Assembly (NCBI RefSeq): GCF_022458985.1
Contig: NC_061773.1
Coordinates: forward strand, 1,494,001 to 1,558,000
DNA: 64,000 nt
Reading direction: 5' to 3'
Source: Mugil cephalus
Lineage: Eukaryota; Chordata; Actinopteri; Mugiliformes; Mugilidae
Shown here one piece after another: positions 24,785 through 36,803 of this stretch; the stretch's first letter is position 1, and each line of letters opens with the position of its first letter. The translations under genes and the position numbers were made by a program. The notes below the pieces were generated by a model. The model saw nothing but the letters and a program-made list of their open reading frames with translations, made no database searches and had not been told where the DNA came from.

Positions 24785-24826
<42 letters not shown>
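24773..24826. repeat. CA microsatellite
   Basis: An almost uninterrupted (CA)n, preceded by a CT-rich run, just past the presumed bhlhe40 transcript end. Confidence 0.95.
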
Positions 24827-24828
<2 letters not shown>

Positions 24829-24857
24829 CAAAGCCAATTTCCACGGGAAAAAAATAC

Positions 24858-25675
24858 TTTATTAATACACTTATATAATGTATATCAACATTTATAGACA
24901 AAATATGTACATCCAACATCTTTCATGTAGGTCCCAAAATATAAAATCTCAAGTACCTCTTTCTATAGAAAACTAGTCTTCTGGTAAAACGTTTACATTC
25001 ACTTCTCCCCTCCTTACTCCTTTGTCTCCAGTATTCAAACGCAGTACAGAGAATACACATCTGAGATTTATCAGCTTTTCACGAGTAAAAGGCAACAGCA
25101 AGAACAAACACCGGGTTTGACTTGAGCAGAAACAGATGTTGAGTACGCAGACCAGGTCCAGCACAGTGCTACAGTATGTACATAGATTCTGAGTACACAA
25201 CATACATAGTCCACATTCGGCCCACCCTCCTGTCTCTTTAGGTGGACAGAGCACAAGTACGGGTATCAAAAATAGAAATGTACAAGAAGTCTATTAACAA
25301 TAGTTACAGAAAATCCATCTCAAGTTGTCTGTCGGTGAAAAACAAGACATCTCATTCAGTGTGGCCGTGTGGGGGCCCATTGCTTCCTTGTACCCTTACT
25401 CTTGTCTGTACACACTTGGAGATCATTTCATCTAATGGTGCAAGTCATTTTAGCGACCGGCTGAAAAGGGTATTTTCAGTAATCGTAATGGCGAGCAAAG
25501 GATATAGGCAACAAACTTTGGGTGACACATTACCGCTAACATTTGGTGCAACAGTTTCTAGAGTACAAGATGGCGTGTTTTTACCGCAACAGCCACAAGT
25601 GAGATGTGTCAGTGTTGCCGGTGTTTACACTTTAACAGCAGCATGTAAAACATTTCTTTCTTTACATTCAACCAA

Positions 25676-25745
<70 letters not shown>

Positions 25746-26034
25746 GGCAGGTCCAGTTCATATGATACATTTATAATGAAGAATATCACTGAGCATTGAA
25801 CATTCAACCTGAGCTTTGCATTCCCTCCAAATGTGGATGGATGCTGCTCTCGTCTTTCTCTCCTTGATCATTTCTACATGTCCTCTCTTTTGCTGTTTGA
25901 CCTCCTCGCTGAGGAACAGAGGAGATGAATGATTGTGGATTATGGGACAGCTCAGTCACGTTCTCTGTCTCATTACTGCTTCAGCCTTTGTTACTGGGAC
26001 AGGATAATCTGCCTCTTGCCTCTTCCTTCTTCTC
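24858..26034 (-). other. bhlhe40: Presumed bhlhe40 3' UTR with polyadenylation signal
   Basis: Begins right after the bhlhe40 stop. An AATAAA on the minus strand (24863-24858) is the first strong candidate signal found, giving a 3' UTR of about 1.2 kb. It contains a long (TG)n on the plus strand at 25684-25743, a CA repeat in the transcript. The end point is inferred, not proven. Confidence 0.45.
25684..25743. repeat. TG microsatellite in bhlhe40 3' UTR
   Basis: About 30 uninterrupted TG units. The transcript strand reads (CA)n. Confidence 0.95.
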
Positions 26035-28279
26035 TCAGTCTTTGGTTTCCAGGTTGAGGGGCGGTACCTGCTTTAGCGCCTGAAGGAGGGCAGGGGAGTC
26101 CATGGGGGTCTGGGATATGGCTGGGGCTGGAGAACCTCCCCTGGGAGACAGCACTAGCTGAGGTGGCCTTTCACTGGTCATGGCAGGTGAGGAGCCTCCC
26201 ATGCCAGGGTAGAGCATGGGCACAGCCCCCGGATACCAGCATTTCTCTAGCATTGGCAGGTAAGCTGCAGCAGAGGGTGGAATGAGGTAGAATGGCATGC
26301 AGAGGGGGTGTTGAGGAGGAGGTGCATGGTTAGGGGATACGCTCATGTAACTACCATAACCACTGGAGGATGATGAAGTTGATGATTCTCCACCAGAGAG
26401 CAACTCATCCTCAGACGACTCCGCCCGGGGCCGTTTGTGGCGTGGCTCATCGTCCTCCTGCTTGATGTCTGAGCTCTGCCTGTCACCCAGCGGTCGCTTC
26501 TGCTGACTTTCCTGGCTGTAATAATCTGGTCGTCCCTGTGACGTGCTGGATTCAGTTTTCTCCAGCTCGCCACCATAGCCGCTGTCTGTGTCTGTGTCAC
26601 TGCCGCTCTGCTCACTGCTCGGTGGCGCGTACACCCGCTGGATGACCGGCACACAGTTCCTCCCATAGCCCTCGCTGGGTTTAGGTGGTAGGCTGGTGGG
26701 CATCTCCTTGTGAGGTTGGTGCTGGTGGTAGGTGGGGATTTCCTCGGGACGAGGGCTGAGAGGGGTGCGGGGTCGGCTCTGGCTTTGGAGCACCTCTGCC
26801 GATAATTTGTGGAGATGGTTGATAACATGGGATGGCGTGAAGTCTCCATCAGTCTCGTGACTGCCTAAATACTGAAGAACTTCCTTTGCACACATGTGGA
26901 AGCCAGAGCGAAACATCTCCTCTGACTTCTCCTGGCTCACAGGAGGATGCTCTGTAAACACAATAAGAAAGCGCGCGGTCAGAAAACCTCCAACTTTACC
27001 AGTTAGGTGTGACTTTGCAGATTTTTTGTAGATTTCCGGCAACTATATTTGAAGTTACTTATTTGCCTGCAGTTCTGCATAATTCTCCCATTATGCATCG
27101 GTTTGAGTAATTTGCATTCTGTCCCAACAAAAACCATCCTGTTCTATGTGTATATTTGTGTGGGCGTGTGTAAATGATCTGCAGCTCACCAATTTGCATG
27201 CCGCTCTGCAGGGCCAGGATCTTCTGCTGCTGTTGCTCCAGAAGAGAGGTGAGGGCTTTCACATGCTTAAGCGTAAGCTCTAAAACCACAGCCTTCTCCA
27301 GATGGCCCAGAGTCTGAGGGAGACACACACAGTCAGCACATCCTCGCCTCTTATACAACACGTACAAAACAGGATTTGCAAGCCATGCACGCAAGGTCTG
27401 CGCTATCACACATTACCCTGTTTAGCAGCAAGTATTATTCATACTGTGTGCATAAATTAAACTGAACTGAGCTTTTAAATCCCAAACTTAAAACAATAAA
27501 ACAGGAGAGGAGCCTCGTCCCCTTTAGTGTGAGCTGTCCTTCAGGCTGAGCTGCTGACGCACATCAGCGCAGATGTAATACCACTGAATAGCCACTCGAT
27601 GGTGCATGCCACTAAAAGTACAGTCAATCACATTATCCCTCCCAGCCACAGCGTAAACTTACCGTGAGTTTCAGGTGCTCGGGCAACAAATCCTTCAACT
27701 GTGCGATGCATTCGTTTATCCGGTCACGTCTCTTCTTCTCGATCAGTCTGTGGGGCAGTTTGTAGGTTTCCTGCAGGGACGAACAGAGAATGCTGCGTAA
27801 ATTCGACTGACCCGAGAGTCGATCACGATTAGAGGCGGTTACACAGATAGGGAAGAATCCGGGAGTTATGTCATAGCAGAAACTGGGTCAACCATTTATG
27901 GCACTACAGAAAGAAGAACTGGCAGTCTCATGCTTCCTTCGCAGTTTACACGTTCGAAGCTCTCCGGCGTTAAAAAGGGAGGTAAATAAAAACAAAAGGA
28001 AAACAACCCACCTTGCTTTCTTCTCCCCTCTTCATTCCCCTCCTGGGTTTATAAACGTACATTGGGAAATCCATCCTAAAGAAAAACGCACAGGAAGGAA
28101 TGAGATCATGGTTTGACATGCACGACGCTGAATAAATAATAGATCAAGTGCGTTTGAGGAAAAGGCTGCACATTCTAGGGAAGATCATGTTTTCCAAGTG
28201 TAACTTACCCCTGCACGTCTGACAGATCAGCCTGGTGTTTGGACAGAGGAGGTGGTTGCGCGCTTGGAATTCGTTCCAT
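26035..28279 (-). CDS. bhlhe40: bHLH-Orange transcriptional repressor BHLHE40 (DEC1), 5 exons
   Basis: Represses E-box genes, including CLOCK/BMAL1 targets, in the nucleus (family knowledge). Exons on the minus strand: 28279-28209, 28075-28012, 27770-27663, 27313-27190, 26951-26035; 427 residues, all joins GT/AG and in phase. The start MERIPSAQPPP is the one known in vertebrate BHLHE40. bHLH at about 45-104, with basic region HRLIEKKRRDRINE and helix 2 TLGHLEKAVVLELTLKHVKAL. The Orange domain follows at about 133-175 (EEMFRSGFHMCAKEVLQYLG). Later landmarks are NCVPVIQR, SGSDTDTDSGYGGE, LPFYLIPPSA-like MPFYLIPPSAAAYLPMLEKC, and the terminal PPLNLETKD. That end, and the absence of the Ala/Gly-rich C-terminus of BHLHE41, identify type 40. 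Length is close to the mammalian protein (about 412). The gene is tail to tail with ttll3 and downstream of itpr1 on the same strand. Confidence 0.97.
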
Positions 28280-28583
28280 TCCTTGTAGTCCAATAATGCT
28301 GTCAAAGTACTTCTCCAGTTCAGTCGCAAATAAATACACAATTTTTTTTTTTTTACGCGCGGTAGTTTAGGAACTAAACCAGGATGCTTCTTCAAAAAAT
28401 AAATGTTCAAAATGTCTACTAATTTCTCAGTTTAAACAGCAATCGCGTTTATGAAAATATTATTATTATTTAGGTGTGATGGTTTCAAGTTAGTCCCTGT
28501 GATTTCCACGCAATGGTCCCGCAGCAGAAGGAAGTCAGCCGTCTTGGTTGCGCGTTGGGAAAGTGGGGGAGGACAGAGCGACG

Positions 28584-28594
28584 AGTTAAATAAA
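28584..28594 (-). promoter_or_regulatory. TATA-like element of bhlhe40
   Basis: The minus strand reads TTTATTTAAC about 310 bases before the bhlhe40 start codon, a plausible TATA variant with transcription starting near 28550. The call rests on sequence and position only. Confidence 0.3.
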
Positions 28595-28630
28595 CCCTCT
28601 GACTCTCCGCTCAGCCTGACCTACCTCTAT

Positions 28631-28647
28631 CACATGAGGCTCACGTG
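28631..28647 (-). promoter_or_regulatory. Tandem E-box in the bhlhe40 promoter
   Basis: CACATG (28631-28636) and the palindromic CACGTG (28642-28647) are separated by 5 bases, about 40-55 bases upstream of the TATA-like element. CACGTG is bound by CLOCK/BMAL1 and by BHLHE40 itself, so clock input or autorepression is plausible. A TGACGT CRE-like half-site lies at 28731-28726 on the minus strand. Confidence 0.5.
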
Positions 28648-28880
28648 TTAAACGGCGCTGTATCCTCGGCGGGAGGACGGCCCTCTTTCTACAGATAAGG
28701 AGCTTCGGTGGGCGGACTGCGGCGGACGTCAGGGCGGAGGGCGGCGCATGTCGGATCCCGTGTACCACCATGCTGAAGTGTATGGAAACAAGGCTGCGCG
28801 CAGTGAACGTGCTGGCACCGAACCAGTGCAGGAGTTCAACAGGCCCGGGGCAACAGAGGCGAGCGGGTATGGCACCGAGT

Positions 28881-30302
28881 GCCAGCAAAGATGTGCAATA
28901 AACACAAAAGATAGCAAAGACCACAACAAACAATATGATTATCATCCAGAAGACAAAGCCAACGACATGTCACCGAGCTAAAAAATAATCACTCACTGTA
29001 GCTCTTTTAGAAAAATAGTAGGATGTAGGTTTTAGAAAAATAGTGAGCTTTGCAATGCGTGTAGCACTTGTAGGTCTTTTTCTATTTTTAAGTTTAAGAA
29101 ACAGGTGCCAACAATACGCAGAGCAATTAATATCCCGCAACGCGAAGAGCGTCTATTATTATTAACACAAGGATTTCTGTGTGAAAGGCACGGTCACGGT
29201 GGGAGAAGCACGTGCACCTGTGCGTGGAGGACTCGGGGGGAGTTTGTTGTCATGAGGCGGCGCCCTCTGTCACGTTGATCTCCTCATGGCCCCGGGAGCC
29301 TGCTGAGCGCACAGGGCACATCCAGCACATCCAGCTCAGGCAGCACACACTGGCTGCACCTGTTTGCTGCAGGCTCCAGGCTCCAGGCACACAGCAAACA
29401 TGCTTATGGCAAATAAAACGGTGAATATTGAAACACTTTATAGAGATATTTAACATATACTAGAGCATATATCTAATGATCGCAATGCTCCAGTAAGAAA
29501 AACACAAATTTTCTTTACATGAAAAACTGATTAACTATAAAATGACAATTTGTTTCTTGATGTTCTGCACATTTCCATACTTAACCTATTACAATAAGGA
29601 TAAGTCACTTGGACACACCAGTCCTTTGTAAATGTCACATGCAAATAGGAAGTGTGGCTTCATTGTCAGGTCACAAGAGGACTTATATAAACTCGATTTC
29701 ACAAATTGTTCCTCCTGGTTAGAGACAGTCTGAATAATGTCCCATTATCAATTTAAAATTGCATAAAAAGAAAAAAGTTGCAACCATTGTCTTTTCCTTC
29801 CAGTTTTTGTTTGCTTTTTACTTTTTTGTTATTGTTGTTATTTTATTAATATAATTTTTAAAATCACAAATTATATTTAGCAAAATAGCTGGAGCAAGTG
29901 AATAACATGAACTCATGCAGCTAAAGGTTCTGTGAATTTACTGATTTGAGGATATCATTTTGAGGCAGAAACCCACTCCAGTCATAAAGTCATAAAGCTG
30001 CATAGGCGACAACATATTAAACATATAGCGCTCGAAGCTACTTTTAAGTTTCAGCTTTTTTTTCACCTTGCAAAAGCAAGCTACAGCAACAACCTTGACT
30101 AAAGGCCTGTTCCTAGAAATTCCTACAGTTTCCTAGTGAACAAAATAAGATTGAGATCGGCTGCCAGGCTCAGTAATTACAAAATGAGCATAACACAGGT
30201 GCAGAGAGTCAGCTATAATTAAATAACAGCAATGGTGGAAAGCCCCTTAAAGACAGTTGGGGCACATGTAACACAATTAAACATGGACTTGGATCTCTAG
30301 AA
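28881..30302. other. Intergenic, one distal CACGTG site
   Basis: Between bhlhe40 and itpr1. A second CACGTG lies at 29209-29214 (GAAGCACGTGCACC) in a short GC-rich patch 29190-29400, a possible distal control element. No gene was recognised. Confidence 0.4.
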
Positions 30303-30374
30303 ATCCTGACAATGGCACCATTGTCAGGATATATATGTATAAGGATGTATAAGTGAGCCATCAGCTCACTTATA
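30303..30374. repeat. Two adjacent perfect hairpins
   Basis: ATCCTGACAATGG (30303-30315) pairs exactly with 30318-30330 across a 2-base gap. TATAAGTGAGC (30348-30358) pairs exactly with 30364-30374 across CATCA. They are 17 bases apart in the bhlhe40-itpr1 intergenic region. Function unknown. Confidence 0.85.
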
Positions 30375-30552
30375 GATTTTCTAACATTCTTGTGAATTAT
30401 TGGGGAAAGTACCCTTTTGCCCTTTGTTTTCAGCATTAACTTCATTTCAGCATTTTGTACTTGTTTATGTGATAAATAAGTGAAGGGACAAATGACAGGG
30501 TATGTGACTGTTGTCAAATGTGCTTTAAAAACATTTCAGCAAATAAAATCTT

Positions 30553-30778
30553 TTCTGTGTGGAGTTTGTATGTTTTCCCTGTGTCTGTGTGGGTTCTCTC
30601 TGGGTACTCCAGCATCTTCCCACCATCCAAAGACGTGCTCGTTAGGTTCATTGGTGATTCTAAATTGGTCGTAGGTGTGAGCGTGAAGGGTTGTTTGTCT
30701 CTGTGTTGGCCCTGTGATAGACTGGTAACCTGTCTCTCGCCCAGTGACAGCTGGGACAGACTCCAGCAACAGGCATAA
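30553..30778 (+). repeat. V-SINE-like copy, head missing
   Basis: Starts at TCTGTGTGGAGTTTGTATGT, keeps GGGTACTCCAGCATCTTCCC, TTCTAAATTGGTCGTAGGTG and GACTGGTAACCTGTCTCTCG, and ends near CAGCAACAGGCATAAG. The tRNA-like head is absent. Confidence 0.7.
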
Positions 30779-31269
30779 GAAAATCCTCTTTAAGTGTAAA
30801 GTGTACGTTATTATAGGCCTAAGTGTTGGGAACATTCAAATAAAAGGCAGATACATACTCCAAATAACCCTTGTGTGTCGACATGCCATAGGTCAAATTC
30901 AAAGTAGAAAATGTGCAACCCGACATTTACACAACGCGTTTCCTCACACAACATGACTACATGATGTGTATTTCCTCATCTGAGGGCGACAGAAAAGATT
31001 TCTGATTCAGTCTTCTGGCACTCCCAAAATGTAACTTCTCTGCAGGGCTCTTTAGTCAGCTGCAGTGAGCTAGAAGAAAGAAATCAGTCGAGCCGTCATT
31101 AAATAAGCGGTTACATTTTAGAAAATATCAAAAATAAACTGCGTGGAAGGCGGCTAGGGGAAACACCAAATCTGCATTTCCTTTCGTGTCACATTTGTTC
31201 TGGTCTTCCTCTTGATTCCTGTTGATTCAGATACTGTTTTCACTGAGAAATTACTTCAGAAACATGTTT
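30779..31269. other. No recognised feature
   Basis: Short intergenic stretch between the SINE and the presumed itpr1 transcript end. Confidence 0.4.
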
Positions 31270-32544
31270 TTTATTTTTATTTAAATAGACTCCAAGAATG
31301 GAATGTACACAATTTAGACACAAACCATCAATTAGTATAAAAGTTAAGTTTGGTCAAGCAGCACTCCAAATCTGTTCAATCTTTTTTTTTTTTTTTTTGA
31401 TTTTTTTGTTTGTTTCCTCACATACACTTCAACACTCAGTCATCCTCTTGTGAATGTTTTACAAAGTGACCAACAAAAAGTAACAATCAGTTGTGTGCTA
31501 CACAAAACATCAGTGCTTAGGACTAAATGCAATAAAGAAAGGTTAAATAAATCAGTGCTGACATATCAAGGAAGAAGAAGAAATCAAATATAATGCTGCT
31601 CCCAAATTTACGGAATTCCATTTAAGTCCTGTTGTTAAACGAAAAACGGATCTGTCTGCAGAGTGAAGCAATAACACGATTTGCTCCAACTCTGTGGTAT
31701 CTTCACATAGTTCCTTATTCCAACGAACAGTTTTAGAAAAGGGTTGTAACAGTTCAGAATTATTTATCTTGACAGACAGCCTTTTTCCTTTTGTCATCTA
31801 AACTGTCCTAGGACATGCAGGACCTTCATTTGAGATTGTAAAGAATAAAAAAACAAAACAAAAACACTTGCACTCAAGATAAAAAGAAAAAAACATTGTA
31901 TGGGTTTAATAACATAATTTACGGGCTTTGGAAAAGTATAGTGACCCCTTCATATTTGTTTTACAGGTATAGTTTGTGGTCATATTTTAAATATAAGATA
32001 AACCATTTCAAATACAAAAGAAATTCCCCCAAAAATAGTTAATTCGTTTTAGATGTTGCATATTATGTATCATTCCTATTGCTGTCAGATGAAATGTGTT
32101 GTTATGGGTTCAAACAAACCTTCAAAATCCACACGTGACCTGAGTTTGCTGATGCAACGCTGAGGGTAAAAACCTCAATACAAGGCCACATGAGGGGAAC
32201 ACTCTGCTGAATTTTGGCACAATGTCAGAGTGGTCCGATGCAGAAGGCATTCAGGGTAGGTAGTACAGTGGAAGTCAGTGTGTCCGTCACTCAAACTCAG
32301 GACTGGCTTCTGGGGGTCCTGAGGCACTTCGTGCACGCTCCACCCACACAGATGCATCCAAACTAGAGAGCATTTTCACTTCACACAGACACTCAGAAGC
32401 ATGCCTGCTGAAGCAACATATTCTAGGAGTGTCTGATACAGAATACAGACATTGACTGAAATACGTACTAGAGAAGGACATTCTCCTGGCTAACATGCGC
32501 TGTAACGAGTGTTCAGGCACTACTGGGACTGACCCCAAGGGCCC
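31270..32544 (-). other. itpr1: Presumed itpr1 3' UTR with overlapping polyadenylation signals
   Basis: Follows the itpr1 stop. Two adjacent AATAAA hexamers on the minus strand (31281-31276 and 31275-31270) give a 3' UTR of about 1.28 kb. It contains a long T run on the plus strand (31383-31399). The end is inferred. Confidence 0.4.
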
Positions 32545-34350
32545 TCAGGCAGGCTGCTGGGGATTGATGTTCATGTGAGGGGGGTGACCAAGGAGTCCAA
32601 TTCGTTGTTTCTGCTTCCTCTGTTCTGTCATCTGTACAAAAAACAGGATAGAACACAACAGCATGAAGAAAGATATTCCAGTTAGCTTTAATTCTGTAAT
32701 ATGGAATGGAAATAAAGAATGGATTCCACTATTACTGCTCTGTAATAAAGTTTATTTTAGTTTTATTGGGCCCCTGTTTTGTTTGTACTGTGCAACTGCA
32801 ATGGAACGCACATGTATGCACGCAAGTGTTCAGGGGATATGATACTTAGATACATTCCTTCTGTTGGTTTACTGCTAATGTGCCAGCAGAGGCAGGAAAA
32901 ACATGGATGTAAACAAAGCAGAATATACAACACAAAAATTAAAGAGCGAAAACTGCACGTTTTGTGGCAGACTAATGTTTGCCTCCAGGAAGTAACAGTG
33001 GGGGAATAAGCCCATAACAGTAGATAACAGATAATAGATAACATGTTGATTTGTGAACTTTATGCGTGGCACTAGAGCCAGGCTGTCCTTATGGTACACA
33101 GACTTGGGACTGGGATTAATCTAATTATCTTGCTCTTAGGCCATGTCAGAAAAGAACTGTTCCATTGGCGAACAGTGTGATGAATACTCAGAGGGGTTTG
33201 AATGGGAAGGAAATCCATCTCAAGAACTGTAAAAACTGAAAATACCCTAATTACCGTCCAATGATAGACAAACAGTACCCCAAAACCTCTTCCCAAGTTA
33301 CTTTACATTAAAATGTGTTTGTCTCGTTATGATATACCTGCTCCTTGAGCTCAGTCAGCTGTCCAGACAGGTTGGCCACCAGCCTCATGGTCGACTCCAG
33401 CTTCTCCTGCAGGTTCCTGATTTCATTCTGCTCCCCCTCCGCGTCACTGCTCACCAGCGACATGGCGCGCATCCGAGGAAACCAGTCCAGGTTGTGCTCC
33501 TGCGGATGACCGAACACATCAGCCAGGTGATTAAACAGCGTTTGAGGAAATACCGTATATATCAGGAGCTTAAACCCAATGACCCCAGAAATTCTTCTTC
33601 CCTGTCCACACAAAGACCTAACAATATAACATCTTAACGTGGAATATTCAAAGATACATATAATACAAACTACTAATGAGTAATGGCAGTAATGGCAATA
33701 ATGAAAATCCCAGTGAAGTGATGCTTTATGATGCTTTAGTGTAAGACCAGGGCCTCAGGTACTGTCTTGTTCCTTTGACTTCCTGTTTGTTTGCTCGATT
33801 CAGTTTGTGTTTTTAAATGACCGACACGTCTGTCAGTTAAGATTAGAAAAGAGGAACAGATCCATTTAGAAAGGTGTGTGCCTGCGTGCATGTGTGACGA
33901 GCCACTGCATGTTTACAAGCGTGACCGAGTGTGCTTGTTCATAGTTTCCAAAAAACGTGACAGGAATAGAAATGTCTCTTTCATTCAAGCCTGAGCGTAT
34001 GTCAGCAGACAAAGGAACACATGCGAAGGAGAGATATGTAAATGATCCAGCAGCGAGGGAAGTCGTGTGGTTGACCTTTTCTTTTCCTGCAGCAAAACAT
34101 ACACATACAAGTTCCCCACAGACACCAACAATCCAGCAGCGGCTCTGTGATCCCATTACAACGAGCAGGCTCAGAGGTGTTTCGTCTACCTTGATCATCT
34201 CCGCCACGTAGCTCTCGGGGCCGGTGTATTCTGTGGAATCTTTAACTTTTACAAGCACGACGAAGAACAGGTAGTGCCACATGTTGTGCTCTTCTTTGAT
34301 GTGCTCCTCAAACGTCACTGTCTTGTTGTCAAACTTGTCGCGCTCCAAAC
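32545..34350 (-). CDS. itpr1: itpr1 C-terminal exons: zinc-finger half, coiled coil, tail
   Basis: 34350-34190 supplies the His half of the linker zinc finger (HIKEEH), so the Cys and His pairs lie on different exons. 33499-33338 encodes [15 protein letters not shown] and the coiled coil [16 protein letters not shown]. 32631-32545 encodes [20 protein letters not shown] then NINPQQPA and the stop. Confidence 0.97.
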
Positions 34351-36705
34351 CTGCAACGGGGCAACAACGACACTTTGTGTTTATGGTGTTCAGACAAGCT
34401 TCCAATCGGCCAGTTCACGTGAGAATGCTCCCAAAAATAATGCCATTATGCAATTAAGTTCATACAAAGTGTACAAAAAAGCCTGGTTTTATCCATATTC
34501 ATACTGTTATGACCACTTTTTTGTCTTTTTAAATATGAGTGGACTTGATCAAGCTTCCTCAAAAGTAGACTGCCTGAGCTTCCTGGTGAACTTGCTATGG
34601 TTGTTCTGTGGATTCAGCCTGTTTCAGTATATTCATCTCTCTGTGTGTAATCCCAGACTGACTTCAAGATGTTGCGATCTGAACTCTGGGGGGCTCACAC
34701 TGTTTGTTGAAGGATTCCTGTCTGTCATCAAAACATCCCAAGGTGACTAAAAGTTTGGTTCTATATCCTACATGAAATAAAGGAACTAAAACATAAAATT
34801 AATTTAAAACAAGTCAAGAAGAGAATTTTGGTAAGAAAGTTACAGTTAATAATTCACTAAAAAAAAGAAAAACATCTGCAGTAATCTGGTTAAAGCTCTA
34901 GCTTTTTGAAAGAGATTAAACACTGTGTTACATTTACTACTGGACAGTATTTGGTCAGTTTAAAAATATCAGCAAGTGAAATTAAAAATGAAAAGGGATT
35001 TTCTAAGGATGTAAAAGAGTCAATCAGAGTAACAAATGAGTAACAAATGTGTCATGAAATCTGCAACCTTACTGCAGATATGACCGTATGAACATTTGAG
35101 AGACGCTGAAAATAATCATTGCAATTTTTTAAGCCTTGTGCTTTCAAAAACGGCTATAATGGCCATAAAATTTTAATCAACAGGTCCTTTGTCTCTTTTG
35201 TTTTTTTTTTGATGCATTATTGTTGAAAGGGCTCAAACACTGATCGTTCAATCATCAAGGGAAGCTGCACAGTAACGTAACAGATGTAGAAATGGAGAAC
35301 AGAAAAGACCCACAGATAAAACCTCGCAGTCCTTGATAAAGACAAAGTCATTCAAGGACACAGAAAACAGAAAAAAATGTTTTGGTTTAGAGTCCTTACA
35401 AATGAAAATAAACGACCTCTTGTTTGTGCATAATGGTTGGACATCACTACATTAACACGACAGTCGGCTAATTGTTTACACCAATTATTGGTATTTAACT
35501 GTTTTCTATAAAAGAGCAAGTACGTCATTTTAGAGTAGACTTGAGCTTGAACAAACAAACAAACAAATAAATGACAGCCTTGGTGAGGTTCATGACGTAA
35601 ATTAATCTCTGGCTACAGACCCCAAAGGCTTAAAAAAAGACAGCTGATCAATGGCTTATGAAACCAAGTTATAGGGCATCGAATCACTCGTGGAGACATG
35701 CTCCTAATCTCTGCATCTCCTGGTCTCTCGTGGTCCCTTTGGAAACCATAGAGACAGCAGCTCCCCCTGTGGCCTGGCCTTGTTTAATATGAGTGAGTCA
35801 GAGCTGATGGCTGGCTGGGTGACATAATAGTGTTCTCGTTCCATATGTTTACCACTTGTCCTCACTGCCTGACCCAACATATGAACGCACGCACACACTC
35901 GCACAACATTCCAGTCCATTCACAGACACGCACAGACACACGCACACACACACAGTTCACCATGTACTTATTTAGGCACTCACAGGCATAATGTACATAT
36001 AAGGGCATTCGATGATGCTACACAAAGCGACATCATTTGGGTAATCGGTGAAGTTGCACAAAACATATGGTAAGGAAATTGAGTGTGCGAGTGAGTGAGT
36101 GGGAGAAAATGTCTGTGCGTGTGAGACAGACATGAATTATGGAGGCGAGCAGAGCGGTGGCAGGAAGCCCTCATGACTCAGGCTTCTTTGGAACGGCAGC
36201 GAAGACAAAAGGGGGGAGGAAGAAATGCAACAAACTATACCTTCACAGAAACTGCAAACGCTTCCATAAATCTAATGTCCAAAGAGGGGAATTTGGGATT
36301 GAACGGAGTGATATTAGATACAGTTTGAAACAACAATAATGGCGCGCAGTGTTTGAAGTTAAGAGCCCTTCCTGCAGCAGAGCACAGGCTTACCATGCTG
36401 ACAGGGCACCCTCATGTTTAGACAAGATATCCTGTGATTGGAAAGTTAGAACTTTATTTCCCATGACTATTTTAGGAAACTATTCCTACACAAACAACAT
36501 TAAAACCACTGTAAGGAGACAGGAGAAGTAAATAACATCTTGTGACAATTCAATGTTCTGCTGGAAAACTTTTGGACCTGGTAGTTATTGGTGTGAATGT
36601 AACTTAGAGATACCGTCAGTTCCACCCACCTAGACCAGACCAGACACCCCCACCCCATAGCAATGACACTCCTTAATGACAGCAGCCATCCCCAGGATGC
36701 AGCCT

Positions 36706-36803
<98 letters not shown>

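Larger units (their letters stand above)
28500..28880. promoter_or_regulatory. GC-rich bhlhe40 promoter region
   Basis: CpG-rich compared with its surroundings, with many CG dinucleotides (for example GGCGGACTGCGGCGGACGTC). It surrounds the predicted start and the E-boxes. Open frames inside it are not taken as genes. Confidence 0.45.

Noticed and set aside
24773..24826. Regular short repeat as a CRISPR-like array
   Set aside because: A simple CA dinucleotide run without spacers, in animal DNA.
25242..25745. 167-codon plus-strand open frame
   Set aside because: Antisense to the bhlhe40 3' UTR and ends in a TG microsatellite; no homology or splice signals.
26343..26849. 168-codon minus-strand open frame
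   Set aside because: Alternative frame of the last bhlhe40 exon; the true frame is clear from the DEC1 motifs.
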